Part shown: positions 17,396 to 27,141 of the stretch, piece by piece
How positions within the stretch are numbered: the first letter of the stretch is position 1
How the letters are laid out: each line of letters starts with the position of its first letter
Assembly (NCBI RefSeq): GCF_014635565.1
Contig: NZ_BMDB01000001.1
Location: 62,001 to 126,000, forward strand
DNA: 64,000 bases
Direction of reading: 5' to 3'
DNA from: Phocicoccus schoeneichii
GTDB taxonomy: Bacteria > Bacillota > Bacilli > Staphylococcales > Salinicoccaceae
Made by a program: the position numbers and the translations under genes
The notes under the pieces: model-generated
Databases searched by the model: none
What the model was told of the DNA's origin: nothing
What the model saw: only the letters and a program-made list of their open reading frames with translations

Positions 17396-18469
17396 ATGAA
17401 ATTAACAGACAAAACTTTAGAACGCATGAAGACATTAACAGAACTCCATGGTGCTCCTGGCTTTGAAGATCAAGTAAGAGATTACTTAAGAATTGAATTC
17501 GAAGCACTAGGTGCTGAAATCATCACTGATGGACTCGGTGGTATTTTCGCAGTGAAAAAATCTAAAAATGAAGATGCTCCGGTCGCAATGATTGCAGCGC
17601 ACATGGACGAAGTTGGATTTATGGTTACAGAAATCCAAGATAATGGACTCATAAAATTTATTCCACTCGGGGGATGGTCTAAAGACGTTTTACTTAGCCA
17701 AAAGATGAAATTAAGAACTAAGGAGAATAAAGAAATCACAGGAGTAATCGGTTCTGTACCTGTTCACTTCCGCCGCGGAGATTCTAGCACTACAGAGATC
17801 AAAGACATGCTATTCGATGTTGGTGCAGATTCAAAAGACGAAGTATACGAAATGGGTATCGAACTTGGAGATTCAATTGTTCCAGATGTAAAGTTCGAAA
17901 TCATGGAAAACTCCAAGAAACTCTTAGCAAAAGCTTGGGACAATAGGTATGGATGCTTAATTGCACTTGAAGTATTGGAAGAGTTAAAAGACACGGAACT
18001 CGACTGCCATTTATATGTTGGCGCAAACGTACAAGAAGAAGTTGGTTTACGTGGTGCGAAGGTAAGCTCTAACTTAATCAAACCAGATATTGCGTTTGTA
18101 GTAGATTGTTCACCAGCCAATGACATGATGGGTAAAAAGAATGATACTGGACAACTAGGTAAGGGCACACTCATTAGAATTATGGGCCGTACAATGATTC
18201 TACGTAAAAACATGCGTGAATTCTTACTAGAAACTGCAGATAAAAACAATGTGGACTATCAATATTATACGTCTCCAGGTGGAACGGACGCAGGTAGCAT
18301 TCATGTCTCAAACGAAGGTGTACCATCAGCAGTCGTAGGTATTTGTTCTAGATATATTCACACAAGTCATTCAATCATTAACTATGAAGACTATCTAAAT
18401 GCAAAAACTTTATTAACAGAACTTGTTAAAGAAGTGGATTCTAAAAAGATAGAATTATTAAGAGGATAA
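17396..18469 (+). CDS. ytoP: M42 family metallo-aminopeptidase (YtoP type)
   Basis: The 357-aa peptidase removes N-terminal residues (glutamyl- or deblocking-aminopeptidase group). Metal ligands are visible in AAHMDEVGF (first His), AWDNRYG (bridging Asp), QEEVGLRGA (catalytic Glu pair) and DCSPAN, with the last histidine in YIHTSHS. It has the length and order of TET-forming M42 enzymes. The next gene starts six bases after its stop, suggesting an operon with the PfoR-like membrane protein. Confidence 0.92.
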   Translation: MKLTDKTLERMKTLTELHGAPGFEDQVRDYLRIEFEALGAEIITDGLGGIFAVKKSKNEDAPVAMIAAHMDEVGFMVTEIQDNGLIKFIPLGGWSKDVLLSQKMKLRTKENKEITGVIGSVPVHFRRGDSSTTEIKDMLFDVGADSKDEVYEMGIELGDSIVPDVKFEIMENSKKLLAKAWDNRYGCLIALEVLEELKDTELDCHLYVGANVQEEVGLRGAKVSSNLIKPDIAFVVDCSPANDMMGKKNDTGQLGKGTLIRIMGRTMILRKNMREFLLETADKNNVDYQYYTSPGGTDAGSIHVSNEGVPSAVVGICSRYIHTSHSIINYEDYLNAKTLLTELVKEVDSKKIELLRG

Positions 18470-18475
18470 TACAAC

Positions 18476-19468
18476 ATGAGAAAACTTCTCAGCAGATGGT
18501 TTATTGACGGCATGAGCTTCATGGCACTTGGACTATTTTCTTCACTGATTGTTGGTTTAATTTTAAAGACAGTTGGTCAATATATTGGCATATTTAGTAC
18601 GCTAACTGAAATAGGAGAACTTGCAATGTCACTTGCAGGTGCAGCTATTGGAGTGGCGATAGCGGTCGGACTTAAAAGTCCACCGCTTATCATTTTTTCA
18701 TCAGTAATTGTTGGGCATGCAGCATACTTAGAAGGTGGCGTTGCTGGTGCATACGTGACGACGATTGTAGTAATCGAAATCGCTAGACTCTACCAGAAGA
18801 AAACGCCGATTGATATACTTGTTAGTCCATTTTTAACTATTGTGATCGGTGTGTATATTGGCCAATTTGTTGGGCCATATGTTTCAAAATTCATGACTCA
18901 AATTGGAGAGTTCATTAACTTTGCCACAACACAGAATCCATTCTTAATGGGTATGCTTGTTGCGGTTGTATTTGGTGTGGTATTAACTGCACCAATTTCA
19001 AGTGCTGGACTTGCAATTATGCTCGACATTAGTGGACTGGCAGCAGGTGCCGCAGTAATCGGATGTTGTTGTCACATGGTAGGACTTGCAGTTACTGGAT
19101 ATAAAGATAATGGTGTTTCTGGACTTGTATCTATTGGTGTAGGTACTTCTATGTTACAAGTTGCGAATATCATTCGTAATCCGTTTATCATTTTACCGCC
19201 AACAATTGCGAGTGCGATAATTGCACCAATCATGGCAGTGTTTTGGCCAATGGAAAATAACAGTGCAGGTGCTGGTATGGGAACAAGTGGACTGGTTGGA
19301 CAAATTATGGCGATTGAAGCTATGGGTCCGAGTGTTAAAACATGGATATTAATAGCGATATTTCATATAATATTACCAGCGGTAGTCACATATATTCTTT
19401 ATAGAGTGCTTTATGCATATCGATTAATTAAAGATGGTGACCAAAAGCTTAACTTAGGTAGCGAATGA
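18476..19468 (+). CDS. PfoR/PTS_EIIC_2-family membrane protein
   Basis: The 330-aa protein has about nine hydrophobic segments and glycine-rich loops such as AGAAIGVAIAVGL and GAGMGTSGLVGQ, typical of the PTS_EIIC_2/PfoR group, annotated elsewhere as putative toxin regulators or EIIC-like transporters. It has no EIIA/EIIB domain and no HPr site, so phosphotransferase transport is not shown. It sits in the peptidase-ytpQ operon. Actual substrate or signal unknown. Confidence 0.75.
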   Translation: MRKLLSRWFIDGMSFMALGLFSSLIVGLILKTVGQYIGIFSTLTEIGELAMSLAGAAIGVAIAVGLKSPPLIIFSSVIVGHAAYLEGGVAGAYVTTIVVIEIARLYQKKTPIDILVSPFLTIVIGVYIGQFVGPYVSKFMTQIGEFINFATTQNPFLMGMLVAVVFGVVLTAPISSAGLAIMLDISGLAAGAAVIGCCCHMVGLAVTGYKDNGVSGLVSIGVGTSMLQVANIIRNPFIILPPTIASAIIAPIMAVFWPMENNSAGAGMGTSGLVGQIMAIEAMGPSVKTWILIAIFHIILPAVVTYILYRVLYAYRLIKDGDQKLNLGSE

Positions 19469-19481
19469 GCGGAGGATTTAA

Positions 19482-20300
19482 ATGAATGTAGTACAGTTGA
19501 AAGACTTGATACTCCAAAAATTAAAAGCAGATACACTCGAATTTAACGAAAAATTCGATAGAAAAAATGAAACTCTACGAATTGAACGTAAAGATAATCG
19601 TGAGGGTGTAAGTATCGAGCTTAATAAACTTTTAAATAAGGTAAATAAGGACAAAAAGTTCTTAGATGAAGTAATATATTATGTAACAGAAACATTAAAA
19701 CGCATGGGTAGAGAAGAGATTGGTCGCGAGATTACAGAACACATCTATCCTGTAGTGAGAAGTACGAGTTTCCCTAAAGAGATGAAAACAGGGGCGAAAT
19801 TCATTATCGAAGCGCATACTGCAGAAACAAATATATACTATGCACTAGATTTTGGTACAGGGTATGAGCTTTTAGGTGAAGACAGTTTAGAGAAGTTCGA
19901 ACTTACTGAAGAATCACTTAAGTTTCATGCGTTTAAAAATTTAAGTAAATTACCAATAGAAGTGAAAAAACAGACAGTTCAAGATAACGACTTCTATTTC
20001 ATCAGTCATCAAGATGGATACGATGCATCTAGAATTTTAAATAAAGGATTCTTAGATGATATGCATGGAAAATTAGAAGGTGAAATGATGATCGGGTTAC
20101 CTCACCAAGATGTTCTGATCATTGCAGACGTGAAGAACGAAGTAGGGTACGATATTATGGCACAGATGATGATGCAGTACTTTGCAGAAGGGTTGACACC
20201 AATCACGAGCCTGTCATTCTCATACAGAAGTAAAAAACTTGAACCTGTGTTTATCCTAGGAAAAGCACGCGACTACAATAAGAATAAAGGTGGAAAATAA
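19482..20300 (+). CDS. ytpQ: DUF1444 protein YtpQ
   Basis: The 272-aa soluble protein matches the DUF1444/UPF0354 family (YtpQ), recognisable from IERKDNREGVSIELNKLL near the start and the YPVVRSTSFP block. No catalytic motif is known. GGAGG precedes the ATG, and the stop shares one base with the ytpR start (TAATG), so translation is coupled. The ytpQ-ytpR order is conserved in Bacillales. Confidence 0.85.
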   Translation: MNVVQLKDLILQKLKADTLEFNEKFDRKNETLRIERKDNREGVSIELNKLLNKVNKDKKFLDEVIYYVTETLKRMGREEIGREITEHIYPVVRSTSFPKEMKTGAKFIIEAHTAETNIYYALDFGTGYELLGEDSLEKFELTEESLKFHAFKNLSKLPIEVKKQTVQDNDFYFISHQDGYDASRILNKGFLDDMHGKLEGEMMIGLPHQDVLIIADVKNEVGYDIMAQMMMQYFAEGLTPITSLSFSYRSKKLEPVFILGKARDYNKNKGGK

Positions 20301-20887
20301 TGAGACTTACTTACAATAAAAATCATGTGGGAGATGTGCTCCTAGTTACGTTGAAAGGTGCGACAAATCCTGAATATACTCACCTTGACGGGGTAACAGT
20401 AATTAAGGACAACGGCGAAACAGTCGGCCTGAACATTTTTGATGCAAGTGAGAAATTTAGTAAAGACACTTTAAATTCTGGGTTAGGCAATGAAGCGGCT
20501 TTAGAAGAAATTAATACAGTTTTAGAGAAAGCTGGAAGTGAGAAAATTACACCAGACTTAAGTCCAAAATTCGTAGTAGGCTATGTGCTTACGCGTGAAG
20601 ATCATCCAGATGCAACGCGTCTTAACGTGACAACTGTTGATGTTGGTGATGAAACATTACAGATCGTATGTGGAGCGAAAAACGTGGACAAAGGCCAAAA
20701 AGTTGTTGTAGCTAAACCTGGTGCAGTAATGAAAAATGGTTTATATATTAAACCATCTGAGTTACGTGGGGTAGAATCTAACGGGATGATTTGCTCAAAA
20801 CGCGAATTAGGACTGCCTCAAGAAGAAGATGGCATTTATGTATTACCAGAATCATATAATGTAGGCGATGAATTTAAAGCAGAATAG
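20300..20887 (+). CDS. ytpR: tRNA-binding-domain protein YtpR
   Basis: The 195-aa protein has a N-terminal YtpR-specific domain (1-85) and a C-terminal tRNA-binding OB fold like that of PheT and Arc1p/Trbp111. VLTREDHPDATRLNVTTVDVG and QIVCGAKNV are the hallmark strands (near residues 95-130). It is thought to bind tRNA in trans; its physiological role is not established. It is coupled to ytpQ upstream and abuts the FtsK-like gene downstream. Confidence 0.9.
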   Translation: MRLTYNKNHVGDVLLVTLKGATNPEYTHLDGVTVIKDNGETVGLNIFDASEKFSKDTLNSGLGNEAALEEINTVLEKAGSEKITPDLSPKFVVGYVLTREDHPDATRLNVTTVDVGDETLQIVCGAKNVDKGQKVVVAKPGAVMKNGLYIKPSELRGVESNGMICSKRELGLPQEEDGIYVLPESYNVGDEFKAE

Positions 20888-20896
20888 GTGAGTGAA

Positions 20897-22588
20897 ATGC
20901 GTCGAAATAGACCACAGAGAGATCGTCAATTTAATAATGAAAATGTAGAAAATCTACGTAAGAGAGAAAGTTTTCCATTCCCATTTGAAGTGGACGGGGA
21001 TACTGGTGAAAAAATTGATTTTACCAAGCATGACTCTGTGAGACGTGAATCTATTAGTGATGGAGAAAAGAAGAACGACTCGAACCACACATTTTATGAA
21101 AGAAGAAATGTGAAACGACCAACGAGTCACACGATTACTAAAGCAAGACGTGTGCCTTCAGCCATCCATGGGACGAAAAACCCTCACCGTAAAGAACTAA
21201 ACTCTAAAGAAATTTATGGAGAAAAGTTCAAAAACTATAATTCTAGTCTGGTTGAATCGATTGTACGTAAGAGAAAAGAGCGTGAAAAACGCGAGTTAGA
21301 ACGTCAAAAACGCTTGAGCAAGTTGGGTCATTCATATCGTCTATCTTCTTCGATCTCACCTCTAAACCAATCGAATCAACAAGATAAACAACAAGAAACA
21401 AATAATAAGACATTGAAAGAGGAAGAGAAGAAAGCGCCTCTTCCTTTTAAAGCTGATCTTTCAAATAAAGATAAGAGACGCGGGCCTTCAATGACACTGC
21501 CACCAATCAACATGCTTGGTAAAGAGCAAGACATGTCGTTTCTTAAATACAATACGAACGATTTCAGTGTCATCAATGAGATATTAGAAACCGTTGGTGT
21601 TAATGGTTGTGCTACAAGTTTTGAGTCAAACGGCATTATCGGCCGCTACGGCATTAAGCTCGAGCCCAATTTTAAACTGACCCATATCGATGAAGTGAAA
21701 AGAGATTTAGAAGAAATTTTAGAAATTCCGAATGTACGTATATATTCACAAGTACTCGGTAATCAAAATATCGCAATCGAGTTCCCGATTAAAGAATCAT
21801 ATCCAATTTATTTTAAATCTGTATTTATGAATTCAGGTCTAAAACTAAGAAAAAATGATTTTAAATTTGTGCTCGGTAAGACTGTAGATAATAAAATTTT
21901 TAGTTATGAGTTAAGAAAAGCAGGACACATCCTAATTTATGGAGACTCTGAGCAACACAAAAACGTATTAGATAGTGTATTATTATCAATGCTCATGAAT
22001 CATACGTCTAACGAATTCCAATTTAAAATCTATGCTGATGAATTGTCACTTAACCATTACGAAAAGTTACCTCAACACATCGGAAATATACAGTCTGTTC
22101 TAGAAAATGACGCGCTTCATGATATAATAGATGAGTTGAACAAGAGAAACGTTCAATTTAGACGCGCACACGTAAGAAACATACAGAGTTTCAACACGCG
22201 TGTTAAAAGTGAATCAAGAAAAAGCACAATGATTGTCTATATTGATAATGTTGCAGATTTATTTGAAAGTAATAACGTCGATGCAATGCGTGCTGTTGTT
22301 CAAATTTTAAAACAAGGTAAAGCGTTAGGTATCCACTTAATTCTGAATCATTCACGTCCTGAAATTAGCATTAGATACGAACTCTTACACATGTTACAGA
22401 CAAAAATTTCGTACTATGATAAAAAATCTACTGTAATTGATGGTACAGATAAGCTAATTAAGGGTAATGATGTATTAGTAACGATCCCAACGTCAAATCG
22501 GCCAGTTAGGCTGAATCTTGCGATTGCCGAAGATCAAACAAAACAAGATATAATTGATTATATTTCTAAAACAGAAGATGAAAGATAG
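20897..22588 (+). CDS. SftA/FtsK-family protein with degenerate Walker A and B motifs
   Basis: The gene takes the place of sftA (ytpS), the soluble DNA translocase gene between ytpR and murC. The 563-aa product has a basic, low-complexity N-terminus (1-190), an FtsK-alpha-like segment (about 215-320) and a RecA-like core. The Walker A position, GxTGSGKS in translocases, reads G349-DSEQH-K355-N356: two glycines and the Ser/Thr are gone. The Walker B position, normally VDELAD, reads I-D450-N451-VADLF, losing the catalytic Glu. There is no membrane segment and no gamma domain. ATP-driven translocation is unlikely. The ATG at 20897 is chosen over GTG 20888 because AGGTG lies six bases before it. 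Confidence 0.8.
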   Translation: MRRNRPQRDRQFNNENVENLRKRESFPFPFEVDGDTGEKIDFTKHDSVRRESISDGEKKNDSNHTFYERRNVKRPTSHTITKARRVPSAIHGTKNPHRKELNSKEIYGEKFKNYNSSLVESIVRKRKEREKRELERQKRLSKLGHSYRLSSSISPLNQSNQQDKQQETNNKTLKEEEKKAPLPFKADLSNKDKRRGPSMTLPPINMLGKEQDMSFLKYNTNDFSVINEILETVGVNGCATSFESNGIIGRYGIKLEPNFKLTHIDEVKRDLEEILEIPNVRIYSQVLGNQNIAIEFPIKESYPIYFKSVFMNSGLKLRKNDFKFVLGKTVDNKIFSYELRKAGHILIYGDSEQHKNVLDSVLLSMLMNHTSNEFQFKIYADELSLNHYEKLPQHIGNIQSVLENDALHDIIDELNKRNVQFRRAHVRNIQSFNTRVKSESRKSTMIVYIDNVADLFESNNVDAMRAVVQILKQGKALGIHLILNHSRPEISIRYELLHMLQTKISYYDKKSTVIDGTDKLIKGNDVLVTIPTSNRPVRLNLAIAEDQTKQDIIDYISKTEDER

Positions 22589-22596
22589 GTGTAATT

Positions 22597-23895
22597 GTGG
22601 AGAAATTTCATTTCATCGGTATTAAAGGTGCTGGAATGAGTGCGCTCGCACAAGTTTTGTTCGACCTTGGGCATGAAGTACAGGGCTCAGACATTACGAG
22701 CGAAGTCTTTACTGAATACCAACTTAGGAAGAAAGGTATTAAAATTCTTCCTTTCGATAAAAACAATATAAAAGAAGGTTTCACATATATCGCAGGCAAT
22801 GCCTTTAAAGATGACCATGAAGAAATTAAAGAAGCATTAGATAAAGGATATAAAGTGATTCGATATCATATTTTCTTATCTGAATTTATGAGTCAATACA
22901 CGTCAATTGCAGTCACAGGGTCGCATGGTAAAACATCGACTACTGGGCTTTTATCGCATGTCATGAATGGGGATAAGAAAACCACTTATTTAATCGGTGA
23001 TGGCACTGGATTTGGTGAAGACGGATCTGAATACTTTGCATTTGAATCATGCGAGTACAGAAGACACTTCTTAGCATATCATCCAGATTATGCAATCATT
23101 ACAAATATAGACTTTGACCATCCGGATTATTTCCAAGATATTCATGATGTTGTATCTGCATTTCGTGAAATGGGATCTCAAGTTAAAAAAGCGGTTATTG
23201 CATATGGTGGAGATCAGTATATTGAAGACATCGTACTCGATGTGCCGATTTATACATATGGTATAGACGGTGATTATGAGGTTACTGCAAGAAACGTAGA
23301 AGTTATTGATAAGGGAACTCGCTTTGATCTCTACATTAAAGGTGAGTATATCGACTCACTCCTCATTCCAATGTTTGGGGATCATCTCATCTTAAACTCT
23401 TTAGCAGTACTTACCATATGTTATTTAGAAGGACTTAACCTAGATAACATTAAAGAGGCCTTTTTAACGTATACAGGAGTAAAGAGACGTTTCAGTGAAA
23501 CAAAGCTTCATAATTACATTATTGTCGATGACTATGCACATCACCCTAAAGAAATTGAAGCAACTCTAGAAACTGCGCGTAAAAAATATAAAGATAAAAA
23601 AATCGTATCGGTGTTTCAGCCGCATACGTTTTCAAGAACTGAGAAGTTTTTAAATGAATTTGCAGAAAGCTTATCTAAATCGGATAAGGCATATATCGTA
23701 AATATTTTTGGTTCAGCTCGCGAGCAATCAGGCAGTTTATCTAGTTTAGACTTGGTAAACTTGATACCTGACGCAGAATTATTGACTGAAAATGATTTAC
23801 AAGACCTTGACCAACATGAAGATGCAGTGATCATATTCATGGGAGCAGGGGACATACAGAAGTATGAGAAGCACTTTACAGAACTAATTTCGTAG
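22597..23895 (+). CDS. murC: UDP-N-acetylmuramate-L-alanine ligase
   Basis: The 432-aa ligase adds L-alanine to UDP-MurNAc, the first peptide step of peptidoglycan synthesis. The N-terminal Rossmann motif [11 protein letters not shown] (residues 7-17), the P-loop GSHGKTST (108-115) and [10 protein letters not shown] near 315 are as expected. It starts with GTG five bases after AGGTG. Spacing of eight bases from the FtsK-like gene suggests co-transcription, as in Bacillus (sftA near murC). Confidence 0.95.
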   Translation: MEKFHFIGIKGAGMSALAQVLFDLGHEVQGSDITSEVFTEYQLRKKGIKILPFDKNNIKEGFTYIAGNAFKDDHEEIKEALDKGYKVIRYHIFLSEFMSQYTSIAVTGSHGKTSTTGLLSHVMNGDKKTTYLIGDGTGFGEDGSEYFAFESCEYRRHFLAYHPDYAIITNIDFDHPDYFQDIHDVVSAFREMGSQVKKAVIAYGGDQYIEDIVLDVPIYTYGIDGDYEVTARNVEVIDKGTRFDLYIKGEYIDSLLIPMFGDHLILNSLAVLTICYLEGLNLDNIKEAFLTYTGVKRRFSETKLHNYIIVDDYAHHPKEIEATLETARKKYKDKKIVSVFQPHTFSRTEKFLNEFAESLSKSDKAYIVNIFGSAREQSGSLSSLDLVNLIPDAELLTENDLQDLDQHEDAVIIFMGAGDIQKYEKHFTELIS

Positions 23896-23910
23896 ACATC
23901 AAAATTGTAT

Positions 23911-23936
23911 GTTTAAAAACCTTATGAATAGGTTAA
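23911..23936 (+). promoter_or_regulatory. Possible sigma-B promoter of ytxGH
   Basis: GTTTAA at 23911-23916 and GGTTAA at 23931-23936 are 14 bases apart. This is one mismatch from the sigma-B consensus; Bacillus ytxGHJ is known to be sigma-B controlled. Confidence 0.55.
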
Positions 23937-23975
23937 TAAATAGTATACACATTTAAGAATAGCGGAGGCGTTAAT

Positions 23976-24422
23976 ATGGATTGGAGTATGTTAGGATGGA
24001 TTGCACTTGCAATTGCAGCAGTAGGGTTTTTAGTACTATGTATTGCATTGTCAGTTGTGCTATTCTCAGTTAAGAAAAATTTAGACTATGTAGCAGACAC
24101 TTTAAATGGTCTTGATGGTCAAATACAAGGGATTACACGCGAGTCAACAGACTTACTACACAAAGGTAACCGCTTAGTAGAAGACGTGCAAGGTAAAGTA
24201 GAGAAATTAAATTCAGTAGTAGATGCTGTACAAGGTGTTGGCTATTCAGTTCAAAACTTAAACACATCAGTAGATAGAGTGACAAACTCAATCACTACAA
24301 ATATTTCTCAAAATGAGGAACAAATTTCTCAAGTGGTACAATGGTCAAACGTTGCAATGGAAATTGCAGACAAATGGAACCAACGTCAAAGACAAAACAA
24401 AACTGTTAAATCACGTTATTAA
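23976..24422 (+). CDS. ytxG: DUF948 protein YtxG
   Basis: The 148-aa protein has one N-terminal membrane helix (about 7-30) and a long cytoplasmic or surface helix with heptad-like polar repeats (35-125), the pattern of DUF948/YtxG. GGAGG precedes the ATG. It is followed 22 bases later by ytxH, the conserved general-stress pair. Role at the molecular level unknown. Confidence 0.85.
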   Translation: MDWSMLGWIALAIAAVGFLVLCIALSVVLFSVKKNLDYVADTLNGLDGQIQGITRESTDLLHKGNRLVEDVQGKVEKLNSVVDAVQGVGYSVQNLNTSVDRVTNSITTNISQNEEQISQVVQWSNVAMEIADKWNQRQRQNKTVKSRY

Positions 24423-24444
24423 GAAGTAAAGGTCGGGGTGTTCT

Positions 24445-24807
24445 ATGGAACGATATAATCGAGATTTACACACTCATGGTATTGATGAATACAATGAGGT
24501 AAAAGATACGAGTTCAACAGGAAGAGACTTCTCTTTTGGTTTACTACTTGGTATCGTAGTTGGAACAGTAGCAGGTTTAGTATTTGCACCAAAATCAGGA
24601 CAAGCGCTTAGAGATGATTTAAGCGATCCTAAAGCCATGTTCGAAGATGGGAAAGAAAAACTTGTAGATAGCATCAAACAGAAAAAAGCAGAATTTGAAG
24701 AAGTTAATCGAATTAAAAAAATCGATGACGAGACACTTGAATTGCAAAAAGAAGCAATTAAAAGTGAAGCACATGACTCAAATGTCATTGATATGTCTAA
24801 GCTTTAA
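24445..24807 (+). CDS. ytxH: YtxH-domain general stress protein
   Basis: The 120-aa protein has a glycine-rich membrane segment (FSFGLLLGIVVGTVAGLVFAP, residues about 29-49) followed by KSGQALRDDL, the YtxH family signature, and a charged helix. It is the partner of ytxG and ends at a terminator just before ccpA. General-stress expression is known for the Bacillus homologue and is supported here by the upstream promoter-like site. Confidence 0.85.
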   Translation: MERYNRDLHTHGIDEYNEVKDTSSTGRDFSFGLLLGIVVGTVAGLVFAPKSGQALRDDLSDPKAMFEDGKEKLVDSIKQKKAEFEEVNRIKKIDDETLELQKEAIKSEAHDSNVIDMSKL

Positions 24808-24812
24808 AAAAG

Positions 24813-24839
24813 ATTCAGCCGTTGTGCTGAATTTTTTTT
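24813..24839 (+). terminator. Intrinsic terminator of ytxGH
   Basis: Stem ATTCAGC/GCTGAAT followed by a run of T. Confidence 0.8.
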
Positions 24840-24857
24840 GTGACAAATGTGCAAACA

Positions 24858-24907
24858 TTGATAATTATACTATGAAATCTGTTATTATATATATTAACCG
24901 TTTTCAT
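24858..24907 (+). promoter_or_regulatory. ccpA promoter with cre-like operator
   Basis: TTGATA (24858-24863) and TATTAT (24883-24888) form a sigma-A-like promoter with a long 19-base spacer. Just downstream, 24893-24907 read on the minus strand is ATGAAAACGGTTAAT. It matches the cre consensus WTGNAANCGNWNNCW at all but one fixed position. Autoregulation by CcpA is the inference. Confidence 0.5.
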
Positions 24908-24925
24908 AGAGGAGGGAACAAGAGA

Positions 24926-25912
24926 ATGGCAATTACAATTTATGATGTTGCGAGAGAAGCAAACGTTTCTATGGCAACTGTATCACGAGTACTCAATGGT
25001 AACCCAAATGTAAAACCCGATACTAGAAGAAGAGTAAAAGAAGTTATTAAACGTTTAAACTATAAACCAAACGCAGTAGCGCGAGGATTAGCAAGTAAAA
25101 AGACGAAAACAATCGGTGTAATCATTCCAGATCTATCAGATTTATACTATTCAGCAATACTTAAAGGACTGGAAGACGTATCTGAAATGTACCAATATCA
25201 AATCATCATCTCTAATACAGATAATGATGCGAACAAGGAATTAAAGGCATTTGAGACACTTTCATCTAACCAGGTGGATGGAATCATTTTCTTAGGTGGT
25301 TCATTAGATGAAGCAACTCATGAAGTGATTGAACAATACGATAATCCAATTGTAATGTGTGGATATTCAAAACATAAACATATGTCGACAGTTAATATTA
25401 ATTATCCAGACGCAGTAGGAGAAGTAGTGAGTGACATGATTAAGCGCGGCAGAGAAAACTTCGTATATGTGAAGAGCGGATACCATAGCTTCTTAGAAGA
25501 CGTTATTGGAGAAAGAATCCAAGCTGAATTAGACGCGCATGGTATTTCAACTAAAATAGATACTTACGATGCATTAACATACGAAGCAGGCATTGAATTA
25601 TTCGACAACCTTGTGAATAGCGATAGCAAAGTAGACGCTGTAATTTCAATCTCAGATGAAGTTGCAGGAGGCGTGCTTCACGGTACTTTAGATCATAATG
25701 TTAAAGTACCAGATGACCTTGAAATCATGAGTTGTTCAAATACAAGAATCGCATACATGATGCGACCACAACTCTCAACAATTGCAGTACCTCTTTACGA
25801 TATTGGCGCAGTAGGTATGAGACTTCTTACTAAACTCATGAACAAAGAAGAAACAGAAATCACGCACGTAGAACTTCCATACAAATTCAACTACTCAGAA
25901 ACGACACTCTAA
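24926..25912 (+). CDS. ccpA: Catabolite control protein A
   Basis: The 328-aa LacI-family regulator represses or activates carbon catabolite genes with HPr-Ser-P as corepressor. The HTH (IYDVAREANVSMATVSRVLN, residues 5-24) and the hinge helix (NAVARGLAS, near 50) match CcpA closely, followed by the periplasmic-binding-like core. The frame is open upstream to 24695, but GGAGGG before the ATG at 24926 and the standard CcpA start MAITIYDVAREA fix the start. Possible targets in the window include acsA and acuABC by analogy with Bacillus. Confidence 0.95.
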   Translation: MAITIYDVAREANVSMATVSRVLNGNPNVKPDTRRRVKEVIKRLNYKPNAVARGLASKKTKTIGVIIPDLSDLYYSAILKGLEDVSEMYQYQIIISNTDNDANKELKAFETLSSNQVDGIIFLGGSLDEATHEVIEQYDNPIVMCGYSKHKHMSTVNINYPDAVGEVVSDMIKRGRENFVYVKSGYHSFLEDVIGERIQAELDAHGISTKIDTYDALTYEAGIELFDNLVNSDSKVDAVISISDEVAGGVLHGTLDHNVKVPDDLEIMSCSNTRIAYMMRPQLSTIAVPLYDIGAVGMRLLTKLMNKEETEITHVELPYKFNYSETTL

Positions 25913-25963
25913 GCTGATGCTTGGGGTGTTTTGCTTTGTCCAATTTTTACAGTTTTTTATATG

Positions 25964-26002
25964 ATAAAAACAAAAAGAGCAGAGAAATGTTTTCTCTACT
26001 CT
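25964..26002 (-). terminator. Terminator of the acuABC operon
   Basis: Read on the minus strand, AGAGTAGAGAAA and TTTCTCTGCTCT form a stem followed by TTTTTGTTTTT. The acuC stop codon lies inside the stem. Confidence 0.7.
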
Positions 26003-27138
26003 AAATACATCATAATTCGATCTAACACTAATTGATTTTTTTCTGTGATTTCTGGTCGTCTTGGTATGTTCATATAGTCGTCTAGGTCGTCCTGCCAGCT
26101 TTCTGGGAATTCGAGCTTTGACAGTGGCTTGTATTCATCTAAAAAAGCTTGTGGCAACGGTCCTGTCGGTGCTTCTTTATCGTTCATCGCGAGCCACACT
26201 TGTGCCCACGCTCTTGGTACGACTTGCCATATATTATATCCACCACCACCGAGGGCTAACCATTTCCCGTGCGCATATTTATCTGCAATATAATTTACAA
26301 ACCTCGGAATTTCTTCATAGCTCTTAGAAGTCAGTGACAGGTGAGTCATCGGATCTCTATAATGGGCGTCTACGCCATTTACACTCACAATAATATCTGG
26401 TTGGAATATCTCTGCAGTTCTCTCTAAACTTTCTTTAAACACTTCTAAATAAGAATTATCTTCAGTAAATGCATCTACTGGTAAATTCACACTGAATCCG
26501 AAACCATTATCCACACCGCGTTCTGTGACATGGCCGGTTCCAGGGAAGAGGTAACGTCCAGTTTCATGGATTGAGTAGGTCATAATATCTTTATTATCAT
26601 AGAATATAAACTGTACGCCGTCTCCATGATGGGCATCTGTATCGATGTAAAGAACACGTTGGTTAAAGTTCTGTCTCAAATATTCACACGCAATTGCTGC
26701 GTCATTATAAATACAAAATCCACTCGCTTTTCCTGAAAATCCGTGATGAAGGCCTCCAGCAAGCGATGTTACTTTCTTAGCTCGTCCATTCATAATAAGG
26801 TCCACTGCACGCAGTGTTGCTCCGACAAGCATACTGCATTTTTCATGCATGTTCTCAAATTGAGGTGTGTCCTCTGTGTTTAAACCAAAGTTAATCAGTT
26901 CCTCGTCCGTTAATTCAAAGTGACCTGCGCGTTTTACGGCTTCTACATAATCTTCAGTATGTACAAGTTTAATTTCATCTTCTGTTGCGACTCTTGGGTC
27001 AACAATATCGCTATCTTTCAAGAATCCAGCAGCCTTTAATAGGTCTGTCGTCATCTTGAGACGCATCTGGTTAAAAGGATGTGTATCGCTAAAGCGATAT
27101 TTTAACAACTCATCGCTATATACATATAAAGGTTTCAT
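25996..27138 (-). CDS. acuC: Histone-deacetylase-like protein AcuC
   Basis: The 380-aa zinc deacetylase of the arginase/HDAC fold removes acetyl groups from acetyl-CoA synthetase in Bacillus, opposing AcuA. DTDAHHGDGVQ (zinc and catalytic histidines, near residue 170), GGLHHG (near 131) and the C-terminal GGGGYN are intact. It is last in the acuABC operon, three bases after acuB. Confidence 0.93.
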   Translation of the reverse strand: MKPLYVYSDELLKYRFSDTHPFNQMRLKMTTDLLKAAGFLKDSDIVDPRVATEDEIKLVHTEDYVEAVKRAGHFELTDEELINFGLNTEDTPQFENMHEKCSMLVGATLRAVDLIMNGRAKKVTSLAGGLHHGFSGKASGFCIYNDAAIACEYLRQNFNQRVLYIDTDAHHGDGVQFIFYDNKDIMTYSIHETGRYLFPGTGHVTERGVDNGFGFSVNLPVDAFTEDNSYLEVFKESLERTAEIFQPDIIVSVNGVDAHYRDPMTHLSLTSKSYEEIPRFVNYIADKYAHGKWLALGGGGYNIWQVVPRAWAQVWLAMNDKEAPTGPLPQAFLDEYKPLSKLEFPESWQDDLDDYMNIPRRPEITEKNQLVLDRIMMYLE

Positions 27139-27141
27139 AAT

